Made by a program: the position numbers and the translations under genes
Origin: Pontibacter populi
Lineage (GTDB): Bacteria; Bacteroidota; Bacteroidia; Cytophagales; Hymenobacteraceae
DNA: 64,000 bases
Direction of reading: 5' to 3'
Assembly (NCBI RefSeq): GCF_019336435.1
Contig: NZ_JAHWXQ010000002.1
Span: 992,001-1,056,000, forward strand
Notes under the pieces: generated by a model
Seen by the model: only the letters and a program-made list of their open reading frames with translations
Database searches by the model: none
Told to the model about the DNA's origin: nothing
Shown here: piece after piece, positions 45,837 through 53,714 of the stretch
Position numbering within the stretch: position 1 is the first letter of the stretch
Layout of the letters: each line of letters begins with the position of its first letter

Positions 45837-46901
45837 ATGATACTCAATTTTTACCCCGGCCCATCTAAAATTTACCCCGAAGTGCGCACCTACATGACAG
45901 ATGCCTACGACGAAGGTATTTTGGGAACACCACACCGCGGAGAGCAGTTTGTACAGCTTTCGAGGGCTACGGTGGGCTTGATAAAACGCAAGCTTAACAT
46001 CCCTGAAGATTATTACATCTTCTTTACGTCCGGGGCTACGGAGTGCTGGGAAATCCTGATTCAGAGCCTTACAAAACATAAAAGCTACCATATATACAAT
46101 GGCTCCTTTGGAGAGAAGTGGTACGAATACGCCAAAAAACTGCGTCCGCATGCCGAAGGGATTGCTTTCGATCTGAACGAGGCCATGCCGGTGGAACAGT
46201 TAACTATAAGCGCTGATACCGAGCTTATCTGCTTTACCCAGAACGAAACATCGAATGGCACACAGGTATCAGCCACTAGTATACTTAACCTTCAGAACCG
46301 CTACCGCGACACCTTAATTGCGGTAGACGCCACCTCCTCTATGGCAGGGCTGAACCTGAAAATAATAAAGGCAGATATCTGGTTTGCATCGGTACAGAAA
46401 TGTTTCGGGTTACCGCCCGGTTTAGGCATTATGGCCTGTTCACCACGTGCTATTTTCAGAGCAAAACAAATGGCTGAGCGCGGACACTATAATAGCCTAG
46501 TAAGTATCTATGAGAAAATGCTGAATTACCAGACCACATACACGCCGAACGTGCTGGGTATTTACCTTTTGCGCCGCGTGCTCGAAGACCGTCCGTTTAT
46601 TAAAGGCATTGACCAGGAGCTGATAGACCGCTCGAATGCCCTTTACGAATTCTTTGCCCAGTTCCAGGATATACAGTTGCTGGTTGAGAATGAAGAGGTG
46701 CGCTCCCGTACAGTTATCGCCTTACAGGCCAGCGAACGTTTGGTGGATGATATTAAAAAGCGTGCACTGCACCATAACATACGGTTGGGTAATGGCTACG
46801 GCGCATGGCAACGAAATACGTTTCGCATTGCCAACTTCCCGGCTATACTGGATGAAGAATACGAAGAACTAAAACGCTTTTTCCTGCATTACTACGCCTA
46901 A
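45837..46901 (+). CDS. Aminotransferase class V (SerC-like)
   Basis: A 354-residue PLP enzyme of fold type I, class V. The start FYPGPSKIYPEVRTYMTDAY, the HRGEQFVQL segment, FTSGATECWEILIQ and the PLP-lysine region FASVQKCFGLPPGLG match Bacteroidota proteins annotated as serine-pyruvate or phosphoserine aminotransferase-like. Whether it makes phosphoserine or acts on another amino acid cannot be told. Downstream marC has its own -7 box that begins six bases after the stop. Confidence 0.85.
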   Translation: MILNFYPGPSKIYPEVRTYMTDAYDEGILGTPHRGEQFVQLSRATVGLIKRKLNIPEDYYIFFTSGATECWEILIQSLTKHKSYHIYNGSFGEKWYEYAKKLRPHAEGIAFDLNEAMPVEQLTISADTELICFTQNETSNGTQVSATSILNLQNRYRDTLIAVDATSSMAGLNLKIIKADIWFASVQKCFGLPPGLGIMACSPRAIFRAKQMAERGHYNSLVSIYEKMLNYQTTYTPNVLGIYLLRRVLEDRPFIKGIDQELIDRSNALYEFFAQFQDIQLLVENEEVRSRTVIALQASERLVDDIKKRALHHNIRLGNGYGAWQRNTFRIANFPAILDEEYEELKRFFLHYYA

Positions 46902-46906
46902 AATTA

Positions 46907-46914
46907 TACCTTTG
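46907..46914 (+). promoter_or_regulatory. -7 box TACCTTTG before marC
   Basis: TACCTTTGCGCC matches the element upstream of the acetyltransferase at 21538. It is preceded by CTG at a 20-base spacing in place of TTG. It would give a leader of about 18 bases. Confidence 0.48.
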
Positions 46915-46938
46915 CGCCAAAACTAAGTATAAGCGCAC

Positions 46939-47511
46939 ATGGGTATTTTTAACTTCAAGGAAATCATATCGGTAACGCTGATCCTGTTTGCGATCATCGA
47001 TATTCTGGGCTCTATCCCGATCATTATCAACCTGCGTAAGCGCGAAGGCGTCATTCAGTCAGAGAAAGCTACCATTATTTCGGGTATACTGATGATCGCT
47101 TTCCTGTTTGTGGGCGATGGCATCTTAAAGCTTTTTGGTATTGATTTCCAGTCGTTTGCCATGGCGGGCGCTATCATTATCTTTATTATTGGTCTGGAGA
47201 TGATATTGGGTAAAGACTTTTTCCATACCGACCCTGAAATTAAAAGTGGCTCTATCGTGCCGCTGGCCTTTCCGCTTATAGTTGGCGCCGGTACCATGAC
47301 CACCTTGCTTTCGCTTCGTGCGGCTTATTCTGTTCCAAACATCCTGGTGGGCATTATCCTAAACCTGCTTTTTGTATACATTGTACTCAAAGCATCTCCT
47401 TGGATAGAAAAAAGGCTTGGTAAAGCAGGGGCCGATGTTCTCCGTAAAGTATTCGGTGTTATACTTTTAGCCATCGCTATCAAGCTCTTCAAGAGCAACC
47501 TGCCTGTTTAA
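46939..47511 (+). CDS. MarC family integral membrane protein
   Basis: A 190-residue protein with six membrane helices and the UPF0056/MarC pattern: ALILFAIIDILGSIPIIINL-like first helix, GILMIAFLFVGDGILKLFGI, the AGAIIIFIIGLEMILGKDFF helix, SIVPLAFPLIVGAGTMTTLL and the late GVILLAIAIKLFKSNL. The family was once linked to multiple antibiotic resistance, but that role was withdrawn; transport is likely, the substrate is unknown. A gene-free repeat unit follows. Confidence 0.9.
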   Translation: MGIFNFKEIISVTLILFAIIDILGSIPIIINLRKREGVIQSEKATIISGILMIAFLFVGDGILKLFGIDFQSFAMAGAIIIFIIGLEMILGKDFFHTDPEIKSGSIVPLAFPLIVGAGTMTTLLSLRAAYSVPNILVGIILNLLFVYIVLKASPWIEKRLGKAGADVLRKVFGVILLAIAIKLFKSNLPV

Positions 47512-47553
47512 AATAATTTTGACTGACTGAGTTTTGAATGACTGAATAAGTAC

Positions 47554-47623
47554 TTGTCATTTCGAATGCAGCGAGAAATCTAAGTAGAATTCATGACAGA
47601 TCTCTCCTGGCGTCGGGATAACG
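47554..47623. repeat. GTCATTTCGAA dispersed repeat
   Basis: From TTGTCATTTCGAATGCAGCG with GAAATCTAAG and AGATCTCTCC inside to a mutated GTCGGGATAACGA end. It lies between marC and rnhA. Confidence 0.6.
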
Positions 47624-47701
47624 ATTAGGAATTCAACCTTTTAACCAACCTTCATATTCACCCATTCAAACCTCAATTATTCATTTATTCAAAATTACCT
47701 T

Positions 47702-48166
47702 ATGGTCGAATTATTTACTGATGGTGCTTCGCGCGGAAACCCGGGGCCGGGTGGCTTTGGAGTGATACTACGCTGGGGCCCGCATATAAAGGAGCTTACC
47801 GCCGGCTTCCGGAAAACCACTAACAACCGCATGGAATTGCTGGCTGTTATTGTTGGTTTAGAGGCCATTACCAAACCGGGCATTCCAATTACCGTGTATT
47901 CCGACTCAAAGTATGTAGTAGATGCCGTGGAGAAACGCTGGGTATTTGGCTGGCAGAAAAAAGGATTTGCCGGCAAAGCCAACGGCGATCTGTGGGCCCG
48001 TTTCCTGCGTGTTTATGCCAAGCACAACGTAAAATTTGTCTGGATACGCGGCCACGCCGGCCACCCCGAAAACGAACGCTGCGACGAACTGGCCGTTGCC
48101 AGTGCCTTACAACCCAACCTGCCTCCCGATGAGGGTTTTGAATCGGGGATGTTTAATTCTAAGTAG
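47702..48166 (+). CDS. rnhA: Ribonuclease HI
   Basis: A 154-residue RNase H1. The four carboxylates are Asp7 (FTDGASRGNPGPGG), Glu45 (NNRMELLAV), Asp68 (VYSDSKYVVDAV) and Asp128 (CDELAV), and WIRGHAGHPENE is the typical handle/histidine loop. It degrades the RNA strand of RNA-DNA hybrids and removes primers and R-loops. No N-terminal hybrid-binding domain. It is a single gene flanked by two GTCAT-type repeats. Confidence 0.96.
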   Translation: MVELFTDGASRGNPGPGGFGVILRWGPHIKELTAGFRKTTNNRMELLAVIVGLEAITKPGIPITVYSDSKYVVDAVEKRWVFGWQKKGFAGKANGDLWARFLRVYAKHNVKFVWIRGHAGHPENERCDELAVASALQPNLPPDEGFESGMFNSK

Positions 48167-48204
48167 TGAATAATCAGGAATAATTAATGACTAATTCCTG
48201 ATGG

Positions 48205-48306
48205 CATCCTGACATACCTGAAACGAGAGTTTAAAGGAACTAGCATTGATGTCAAATAACTGTATGGAATCTAAAATAGATTTCTCACACAGGCTCGAAA
48301 TGACAA
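48205..48306. repeat. GTCAT...GACAAT dispersed repeat, diverged
   Basis: A longer, diverged member: ATCCTGACATACCTGAAACG at one end, CAGGCTCGAAATGACAATC at the other, with AGATTTCTCAC inside. It separates rnhA and trmN6. Confidence 0.5.
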
Positions 48307-48352
48307 TCAACACGCTGACTATTCATTACTCATTAGTAACTAATCATTAAAA

Positions 48353-49069
48353 TTGGCCAATTCTTACTTTCAGTTTAAACAGTTCCGGGTAGAGCAGGAC
48401 AAGTGCGCTATGAAGGTGTGTACTGATTCCTGTTTGTTTGGGGCTGTGGTGGAAGCAGGCAATGCTAACCGAATCCTGGATATTGGTACCGGCACAGGCT
48501 TGCTTTCGCTGATGGTGGCGCAACGGACGACTGCAACTATAGATGCCGTTGAAATTAACCCGGAAGCAGCCACACAGGCCTCAGAAAATTTTGCTTTAAG
48601 CCCCTGGACAAACCGACTGCATTTACACCCGGTAAGCTTACAGGAGTTTGCGAAGGAAAACCAGCAGAACTACGATGTCATCCTTTCCAATCCGCCATTT
48701 TTCCTGGCTTCTTTAAAATCCGGGAACGCAGCAAAGGACAGTGCCAAACACACCGGAGACCTCTTTTTTGAAGACATCCTGGCTTTTGCACAAAAACACC
48801 TCACACAGCAAGGTAAACTATACATCCTGCTCCCTCCTGCCGAAGCACTACACTTTGCAGAACTGGCTACAGATCACCGACTATACCTGACAGAAACGAT
48901 AGAAGTTTATACCTACATCAACGGCCAGTGCATCCGCCACATCCAAACCTATAGTTTCGTAAAGTCAGCTTCCTCAACTATAAGCAAACTCCATATTCGG
49001 GAAGCTAATAAAACTACTTACACTTCTGAGTTTAGTGAACTGCTTAAGGATTATTATTTGCATTTATAG
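48353..49069 (+). CDS. trmN6: tRNA1(Val) (adenine(37)-N6)-methyltransferase
   Basis: A 238-residue Rossmann-fold methyltransferase of the TrmN6/YfiC family, which makes m6A37 in tRNA1-Val with S-adenosylmethionine. The start FQFKQFRVEQDKCAMKVCTD is the family hallmark, motif I is ILDIGTGTGLLSLMVAQRT and the catalytic motif is VILSNPPFF (NPPF). The start codon is TTG at 48353: the next ATG would cut into the conserved CAMKVCTD region and drop FKQF. Four CTATAG-type motifs lie inside. Confidence 0.9.
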   Translation: MANSYFQFKQFRVEQDKCAMKVCTDSCLFGAVVEAGNANRILDIGTGTGLLSLMVAQRTTATIDAVEINPEAATQASENFALSPWTNRLHLHPVSLQEFAKENQQNYDVILSNPPFFLASLKSGNAAKDSAKHTGDLFFEDILAFAQKHLTQQGKLYILLPPAEALHFAELATDHRLYLTETIEVYTYINGQCIRHIQTYSFVKSASSTISKLHIREANKTTYTSEFSELLKDYYLHL

Positions 49070-49072
49070 TTT

Positions 49073-49097
49073 CATAGCGCGAGCGTCCTCGCTCGTG
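49073..49097 (+). repeat. Left half unit with TCCT-loop hairpin
   Basis: GCGCGAGCGTCCTCGCTCGT is identical to the outer hairpin of the left RAYT arm (stem GAGCG, loop TCCT). It begins four bases after the trmN6 stop. Confidence 0.75.
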
Positions 49098-49127
49098 TTT
49101 GTTTAGTATGGGGCGGCCTAACGCCCT

Positions 49128-49259
49128 CGCTCGCCTCCCGCAAGTGTGAGTTATTCGGCGGACTCTGGCTGCTTTAAGCTATGGTTTACAGTTGCCTGAT
49201 TTCTATTTACACAAAGCGGCGGGACGCCGCCGGTAGCTTACACTTGCGGGACGCGAGCG
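49128..49259. repeat. CCCGCAAGTGTGAG inverted pair
   Basis: Arms 49128-49150 and 49237-49259 pair at about 21 of 23 positions (core CCCGCAAGTGT / ACACTTGCGGG). The centre holds CGGACTCTGGC and a GGCG-GGA-CGCC hairpin. Single arms of the same family are at 19338 and 27801. Confidence 0.65.
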
Positions 49260-49286
49260 TAGGCAAGAGATATGCTGGCAATATGC

Positions 49287-49540
49287 TGGCGCGAGTTTGT
49301 AACTCGTGCCTACCTATGATGTTGGATTTGTGACAAAAGCTCTTTCGGACTTCCAAGTCCGAAAGCCCCCTGCCGAGGATTTCCTAATCCCCTTTTTGCG
49401 ATTAATGCGGATTAGGAAATCCGCTTCAGGATTAGTTCCGGACAAGGATGTCCGAAACAGCAGTAAGTAGCTGCGAACTATAGCTTACGCGGGCCAGAGG
49501 CCCACGCTATAGTCCGTCACGAGCGAAGACGCTCGCGCCA
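49287..49540 (+). repeat. TGGCGCGAG...CTCGCGCCA unit enclosing a composite
   Basis: It opens TGGCGCGAGT-TTGT-AACTCG and closes with two purine-loop hairpins, GGGCC-AGAG-GCCC and GAGCG-AAGA-CGCTC, then CGCGCCA. The closing 50 bases match the right RAYT arm including an internal CTATAG, but no transposase gene is present; a four-hairpin composite sits in its place. Confidence 0.72.
49343..49457 (+). repeat. Four-hairpin composite element, copy 5
   Basis: Cores GGACT-TCCA-AGTCC, GGATT-TCCT-AATCC, GGATT-AGGA-AATCC and GGACA-AGGA-TGTCC, in copy-1 order. The third stem (GGATT/AATCC) differs from copy 1 (GGACT/AGTCC) by a compensated C-to-T / G-to-A pair. Confidence 0.85.
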
Positions 49541-49548
49541 TGAACAGT

Positions 49549-50904
49549 TTATTTAATAGTTACTTTTTCTAATACAGTTTCCTGTTCCACAAAATTAACG
49601 CCGTAGCTTTTCAGTTCTTCCAGCACAGGTGCGTATAATTCCGGCTTAGTCGGGATAACAATGCCGCGGTTTGATATCTTACCTTGCAGCAGCAGTTTAG
49701 CTAAAATACCAACCGGTAAGCCTACAGTTTTCGCCATTGCCGTGTGCACTTCATCATCCCCCTTCACTACCAGCGATGAGGTGAACTCATATTTCTCGCC
49801 AGCCAGTTCATACTCAAACAAATGCTGCATCACGATCATGTCTTTGTCGCCGGGAGACAGTTGCCATTTCTCTTTCAGTATTTTTTCCAGCACCTGCGCC
49901 GGCGTGGCCCCGGCCAGTCCGACAGGCTTTTCAGTAAACAGATCGAGCCAGGCGAGCTTCTGCATTATTTCACCTTGTGCATCAATTGTCAGGTAGTTGG
50001 CTACTCTTTGTTCTATAGTTTCGCCGTTCGCGGCATAGGGCAGAAATGCTTCGAAAAATAAACGGTAAGTCATGTTCTCTGAGCCTTCCAGGGTATAGCT
50101 GTCGTCGGTTAAGCCCAGTTGCACAAACACGTCCCACGCAGCGCAATAACCGGGCTTACGAAGCGTACCGCGCAGCATGGTTGGTATATCCAGCAAATCG
50201 TAGGGTTCGCGGTAGCTGAGCGAGTCGCGGTTGGCATACCCTTCAAAATGGCCGTAGCCTTCAACATATAGCAGTTCAGTGCGCTTGAACAGTTGGTGAT
50301 ATGGAATGTATTTGTATTCGCCGTTCCTGATATACTTGGCTGTACCCTGCCCTGCCAGCACCACATTACGCGGATTCCAGGTAAACTTATAGTTCCAGGG
50401 GTTATTATCAGACTCAGGGGCAACCAGGCCGCCGCAATACGATTTAAAAGAAGTTAGCTTACCACCTTTTGCTTTTATGTGCTGTATGGCCGCCATGGCC
50501 GACATATGGTCTATGCCCGGATCCAGGCCGGATTCCATGAGTATGGTTAAGTTCTTTTGCTGGGCTTCGGCGTGAAGTTCCAGAAAAGCAGGCGTCACAT
50601 AGGAGGCCGTGATCAGATGCTTTTCCTGTTTCAGACATTCTTTGGCTACTTCTATGTGAAAAACCGCCGGTAGCAACGATATCACCAAGTCAGCCTGTTT
50701 TACTTCAGTTTCGCGCTGTGTATCGTTGTGTACGTCAAAAACCAGGGCTTCGGCATAAGGCAGCTCATCAACCAAACTATGCAGGTGAGTCACTACAATG
50801 TCGCCGATGCGGATGTGCCAGTTTTCGGTGGGTGCGTGCTGTAATAGGTAAGCGATGAGCGAGGAAGCAGAACGGCCGGCGCCAAGCAGCAGGATATTTT
50901 TCAT
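49549..50904 (-). CDS. Saccharopine dehydrogenase family protein
   Basis: A 451-residue Rossmann-fold oxidoreductase. The dinucleotide motif is LLLGAGRSASSLIAYLL, followed by DLVISLLPAVFHIEVAKECL, HLITASYVTPAFLELHAEAQ and ILMESGLDPGIDHMSAM, all typical of saccharopine dehydrogenase / carboxynorspermidine-type enzymes. The size and C-terminal domain match the lysine-forming (or lysine-degrading) saccharopine reductase of Bacteroidota. Without partner genes the pathway, lysine breakdown or polyamine synthesis, is open. The CTATAG-rich gap upstream carries no clear promoter. Confidence 0.87.
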   Translation of the reverse strand: MKNILLLGAGRSASSLIAYLLQHAPTENWHIRIGDIVVTHLHSLVDELPYAEALVFDVHNDTQRETEVKQADLVISLLPAVFHIEVAKECLKQEKHLITASYVTPAFLELHAEAQQKNLTILMESGLDPGIDHMSAMAAIQHIKAKGGKLTSFKSYCGGLVAPESDNNPWNYKFTWNPRNVVLAGQGTAKYIRNGEYKYIPYHQLFKRTELLYVEGYGHFEGYANRDSLSYREPYDLLDIPTMLRGTLRKPGYCAAWDVFVQLGLTDDSYTLEGSENMTYRLFFEAFLPYAANGETIEQRVANYLTIDAQGEIMQKLAWLDLFTEKPVGLAGATPAQVLEKILKEKWQLSPGDKDMIVMQHLFEYELAGEKYEFTSSLVVKGDDEVHTAMAKTVGLPVGILAKLLLQGKISNRGIVIPTKPELYAPVLEELKSYGVNFVEQETVLEKVTIK

Positions 50905-51187
50905 AGAAGGTACTATCAGGTCTTTTATAGTTTAACTATAGTTTGCGTGAGGGATAGAGCGGTTGTTTGAGCTCTTTTGGTGAGGCACGAGCCAAAAAGC
51001 GAGCCGCGAAAGCCCGACGGCTGTGCCGGCACGCCCCGGTACATTTACCAAAGCCACACCAACTATAGTTTTAATTATGCTTCAAGTTAAGGATTACAGG
51101 CGCTAAGGCAAACGCTTTTATTGCTTTTCCGGAATATTCCAGTAATTTTATAACCCTTTTCTAATTTTTGTATTGATACTTACCTGA

Positions 51188-51673
51188 ATGGCAAATAAAC
51201 TGACCATTACGATAGACATTGACGTGCTGGATGCTGCGACCGACCTTAGTGAGCAGGAAATGCAGGCCATGGAGCTTGCAAAACAAGCTGCCGCTGATGC
51301 CTATGCCCCATATTCGAACTTTTTAGTAGGAGCTGCGCTGGTCATGGAAGATGGCACTATGTTTAAAGGCAGTAACCAGGAAAACGCTGCTTATCCATCG
51401 GGTTTATGTGCCGAACGCACGGCCCTTTTTGCCCTTAGCGCTAATTACCCGAAAGCGAAGATTAAATTACTGGCTGTTACAGCCCGCCGCCGCAACGAGG
51501 AGGAGTTTTTGCCGGCTATGCCTTGTGGCGCCTGCCGCCAGGTTATGGCCGAATACGAATTCAAACAAAAAGAGCCGTTGCCAGTTTTGCTGCAGGCCGC
51601 TGATGGCAAGTACTACCGCTTTAACTCTGTTGCCGGGCTGTTGCCTTTCCAGTTTACTTCAGACCACTTATAG
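51188..51673 (+). CDS. cdd: Cytidine deaminase
   Basis: A 161-residue homotetrameric-type cytidine deaminase that converts cytidine and deoxycytidine to uridine forms in pyrimidine salvage. Zinc ligands and the catalytic Glu are in GLCAERTALFALS (Cys-Ala-Glu) and MPCGACRQVMAEY (Pro-Cys-Gly-Ala-Cys). The N-terminal AYAPYSNFLVGAALVMEDG and GSNQENAAYPSG segments form the substrate pocket. An esterase gene follows 53 bases later and may share the transcript. Confidence 0.95.
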   Translation: MANKLTITIDIDVLDAATDLSEQEMQAMELAKQAAADAYAPYSNFLVGAALVMEDGTMFKGSNQENAAYPSGLCAERTALFALSANYPKAKIKLLAVTARRRNEEEFLPAMPCGACRQVMAEYEFKQKEPLPVLLQAADGKYYRFNSVAGLLPFQFTSDHL

Positions 51674-51726
51674 GAAGCAAATTGCTGGTACTGCATTAAA
51701 GGCTGCTAAACACATACTTCTGATTC

Positions 51727-52374
51727 ATGACCGAGCAACAACTGCTAACACAGCGCACTGCCCGCTACTATAGTTTAGGCACTCCATCTGATGAGGTTAC
51801 AGATCTCTGGATAGTTTGCCATGGTTATGGGCAGCTTGCTCGTTACTTTCTTCGTCATTTTGCTCCGCTGGATAATGGCCGCACGGTTATAGTTGCTCCC
51901 GAAGCGCTTTCACGGTTTTACCTGGATGGGTTTTCGGGGAGAGTGGGCGCTACCTGGATGACAAAAGAAGACCGTTTATCAGAAATTGAAGACCAGGTTG
52001 CTTACCTGTCGTTACTGCTGCAAACCCAACTGAACCAACTGCCTGAGAATGTGCGGGTAACTATAGTTGGCTTTTCGCAGGGTGGTGCTACGGTTAGCCG
52101 CTGGCTGGCTTCCGGTGCTGCGCCTGTTCACCGGCTTGTTCTCTGGGCTGCCTCTTTCCCCGAAGATATTGATTTTACTGCCGGTAAAGCCGCTTTTACC
52201 AACCTGCCTGTAGCTATAGTTTACGGCACCCAGGACAAGTTTATAACACCCGAAAGCCTCCGGAAAAAACAACAACTCATGTCTGAAATGGGGATTACGC
52301 CGCACATCTATACCTTTGAAGGTGGGCATACGCTTGATGCGGGTACGCTGGTAAAGGTAGATGCGCAACTATAG
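51727..52374 (+). CDS. Alpha/beta-hydrolase (phospholipase/carboxylesterase type)
   Basis: A 215-residue serine hydrolase of the carboxylesterase/phospholipase group. The nucleophile elbow is VGFSQGGATVSRW, the acid is in IVYGTQDKFITPE and the histidine in FEGGHTLDAG. The early LWIVCHGYGQLARYFLRHF gives the oxyanion hole. The substrate is unknown; small esters are typical. The stop codon TAG is part of an AACTATAGC motif. It follows cdd on the same strand. Confidence 0.85.
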   Translation: MTEQQLLTQRTARYYSLGTPSDEVTDLWIVCHGYGQLARYFLRHFAPLDNGRTVIVAPEALSRFYLDGFSGRVGATWMTKEDRLSEIEDQVAYLSLLLQTQLNQLPENVRVTIVGFSQGGATVSRWLASGAAPVHRLVLWAASFPEDIDFTAGKAAFTNLPVAIVYGTQDKFITPESLRKKQQLMSEMGITPHIYTFEGGHTLDAGTLVKVDAQL

Positions 52375-52609
52375 CTTCGGACTCTTTAAACAACTCTTAG
52401 CTGCACCAACAGAGCTTCCCCAAAGGCCCGAATTTCAACTATAAAGTTAAAGCAACTATAAACTACGCAGAACTTCACTTTTACTTAGTATAACTTTATC
52501 AACAATAAGTTATAGTTTATAACTTTACCTTACTCGCTACCTCTCTGAAAAACGCAGTATCAACCCTTCCTGCGCTACATCATTAATTAACCACAACTAA
52601 AACAAGCTT

Positions 52610-53443
52610 ATGAAAAAACTATTCATGCACAGCCACAGGCTATTGCAAACACTGGCATTGGCTTCTGTCTTCTTGCTTTCGGGTTGCGAAAAAACGCAGG
52701 ACGTAGAACCGACAGCTTCGCTCGGTAACGATCAGAAAAAAGCGAAGACAACTGAGACAAAAATTTATTATGGTGATGCAGTTGCTATCGGGGATGGCAC
52801 AGCCTGGGTTTGGGTAGAAGTGATGCAGGGTAAGCCGATCGCCATGGGTATAGAGTTTACCGAAGGCGTGTTAGATGGTATATCAGAAGAGGAAATGTAT
52901 GAATTTGTACTTCCGTTACCAGGCCCGGCACATTCGACAGGCTATAAAACAGTAACTATAGGCTGGAACCCGATGGGGCACGAACCAACTGGTGTGTATA
53001 CTTTACCTCACTTCGATTTCCACTTTTACATGCAAACCGAAGGGCAGATCATGCAGATAGCTGGCGGTCCTGATGAGGGTGCCTGGTCACTGGTTGGCAC
53101 TGTTTTCCCTGAGTATTATACTTTCGGCCCTGAGCCATTTGCCGTTCCGCACATGGGCGTGCACTGGAGCGATGTACGTTCCCCTGAATTCTCTCCTGCC
53201 GGCTTCTCCCGAACATTTATTTATGGCTCTGATGATGATAGAGTTACCTTCCTGGAGCCTATGATCACTCTGGAATATCTGGAAAGCCTGGCTGCCGGCG
53301 ACTCTGAAACACTGCCTGTACCTTCGCTGCTGAGCTATGTTGATCCGGGCTATTATCCTCAGTCTTACACTGTTACACATACCACAGACGGTACCTATTC
53401 TATCGTACTTACAGACCTGATGTTCCGAAACAGGAACCGATAA
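52610..53443 (+). CDS. Lipoprotein with DUF5602 (TTHB210-like) domain
   Basis: A 277-residue lipoprotein: signal to LASVFLLSGC with Cys26 lipidated, a short charged linker, then a domain like Thermus TTHB210 / DUF5602: YYGDAVAIGDGTAWVWVEVM, PLPGPAHSTGYKTVTIGWNP, HFDFHFYMQTEG and PHMGVHWSDVRSPEFSP. The many His and Glu residues suggest metal binding. It is held in a membrane on the periplasmic or outer side. Function is unknown. A hairpin with wobble pairs follows the stop. Confidence 0.75.
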   Translation: MKKLFMHSHRLLQTLALASVFLLSGCEKTQDVEPTASLGNDQKKAKTTETKIYYGDAVAIGDGTAWVWVEVMQGKPIAMGIEFTEGVLDGISEEEMYEFVLPLPGPAHSTGYKTVTIGWNPMGHEPTGVYTLPHFDFHFYMQTEGQIMQIAGGPDEGAWSLVGTVFPEYYTFGPEPFAVPHMGVHWSDVRSPEFSPAGFSRTFIYGSDDDRVTFLEPMITLEYLESLAAGDSETLPVPSLLSYVDPGYYPQSYTVTHTTDGTYSIVLTDLMFRNRNR

Positions 53444-53461
53444 AACTAGAGCTATTAACTA

Positions 53462-53516
53462 AAACAGTGATTCCTTCCGGCTATAAACAGACTATAGCTG
53501 GAAGGGATTACTGTTT
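53462..53516 (+). terminator. Hairpin after the DUF5602 gene
   Basis: A 24-bp stem (arms 53462-53485 and 53493-53516) with a 7-base loop. Its three non-Watson-Crick positions are all G-U pairs on the plus-strand RNA, which suggests selection on the transcript. The T-run is weak. A CTATAG core sits at the loop end. Confidence 0.65.
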
Positions 53517-53714
53517 ATAAGCTTTTCGGTTGAGTAACTACCTGGCTATCAACCCTGAATGGAAAAGCACATATCATTATCACCTCACAAAAAACACATG
53601 CCATTATTAGAACATTAATATATTTACTTGCGTATATACCACAAAATTACAATATAAGCGCTTACTCCATACTTTTCTCAGGAGATCTGTCTTTCTAACT
53701 TAAACCCTTATTTT

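Larger units (their letters stand above)
49070..49548. other. Gene-free nested repeat island
   Basis: Between convergent trmN6 and the saccharopine-type gene. In order: a left half unit (49073-49097), CCCGCAAGTGTGAG inverted arms (49128-49259) enclosing a GGCG-GGA-CGCC hairpin, and a TGGCGCGAG-ended unit (49287-49540) that encloses composite copy 5 (49343-49457). No coding frame was seen. Confidence 0.8.

Noticed and set aside
50940..51075. GC-rich stretch before cdd as a riboswitch or small RNA
   Set aside because: It has local hairpin potential, but no recognised riboswitch core, no terminator and no repeat partner in the window.
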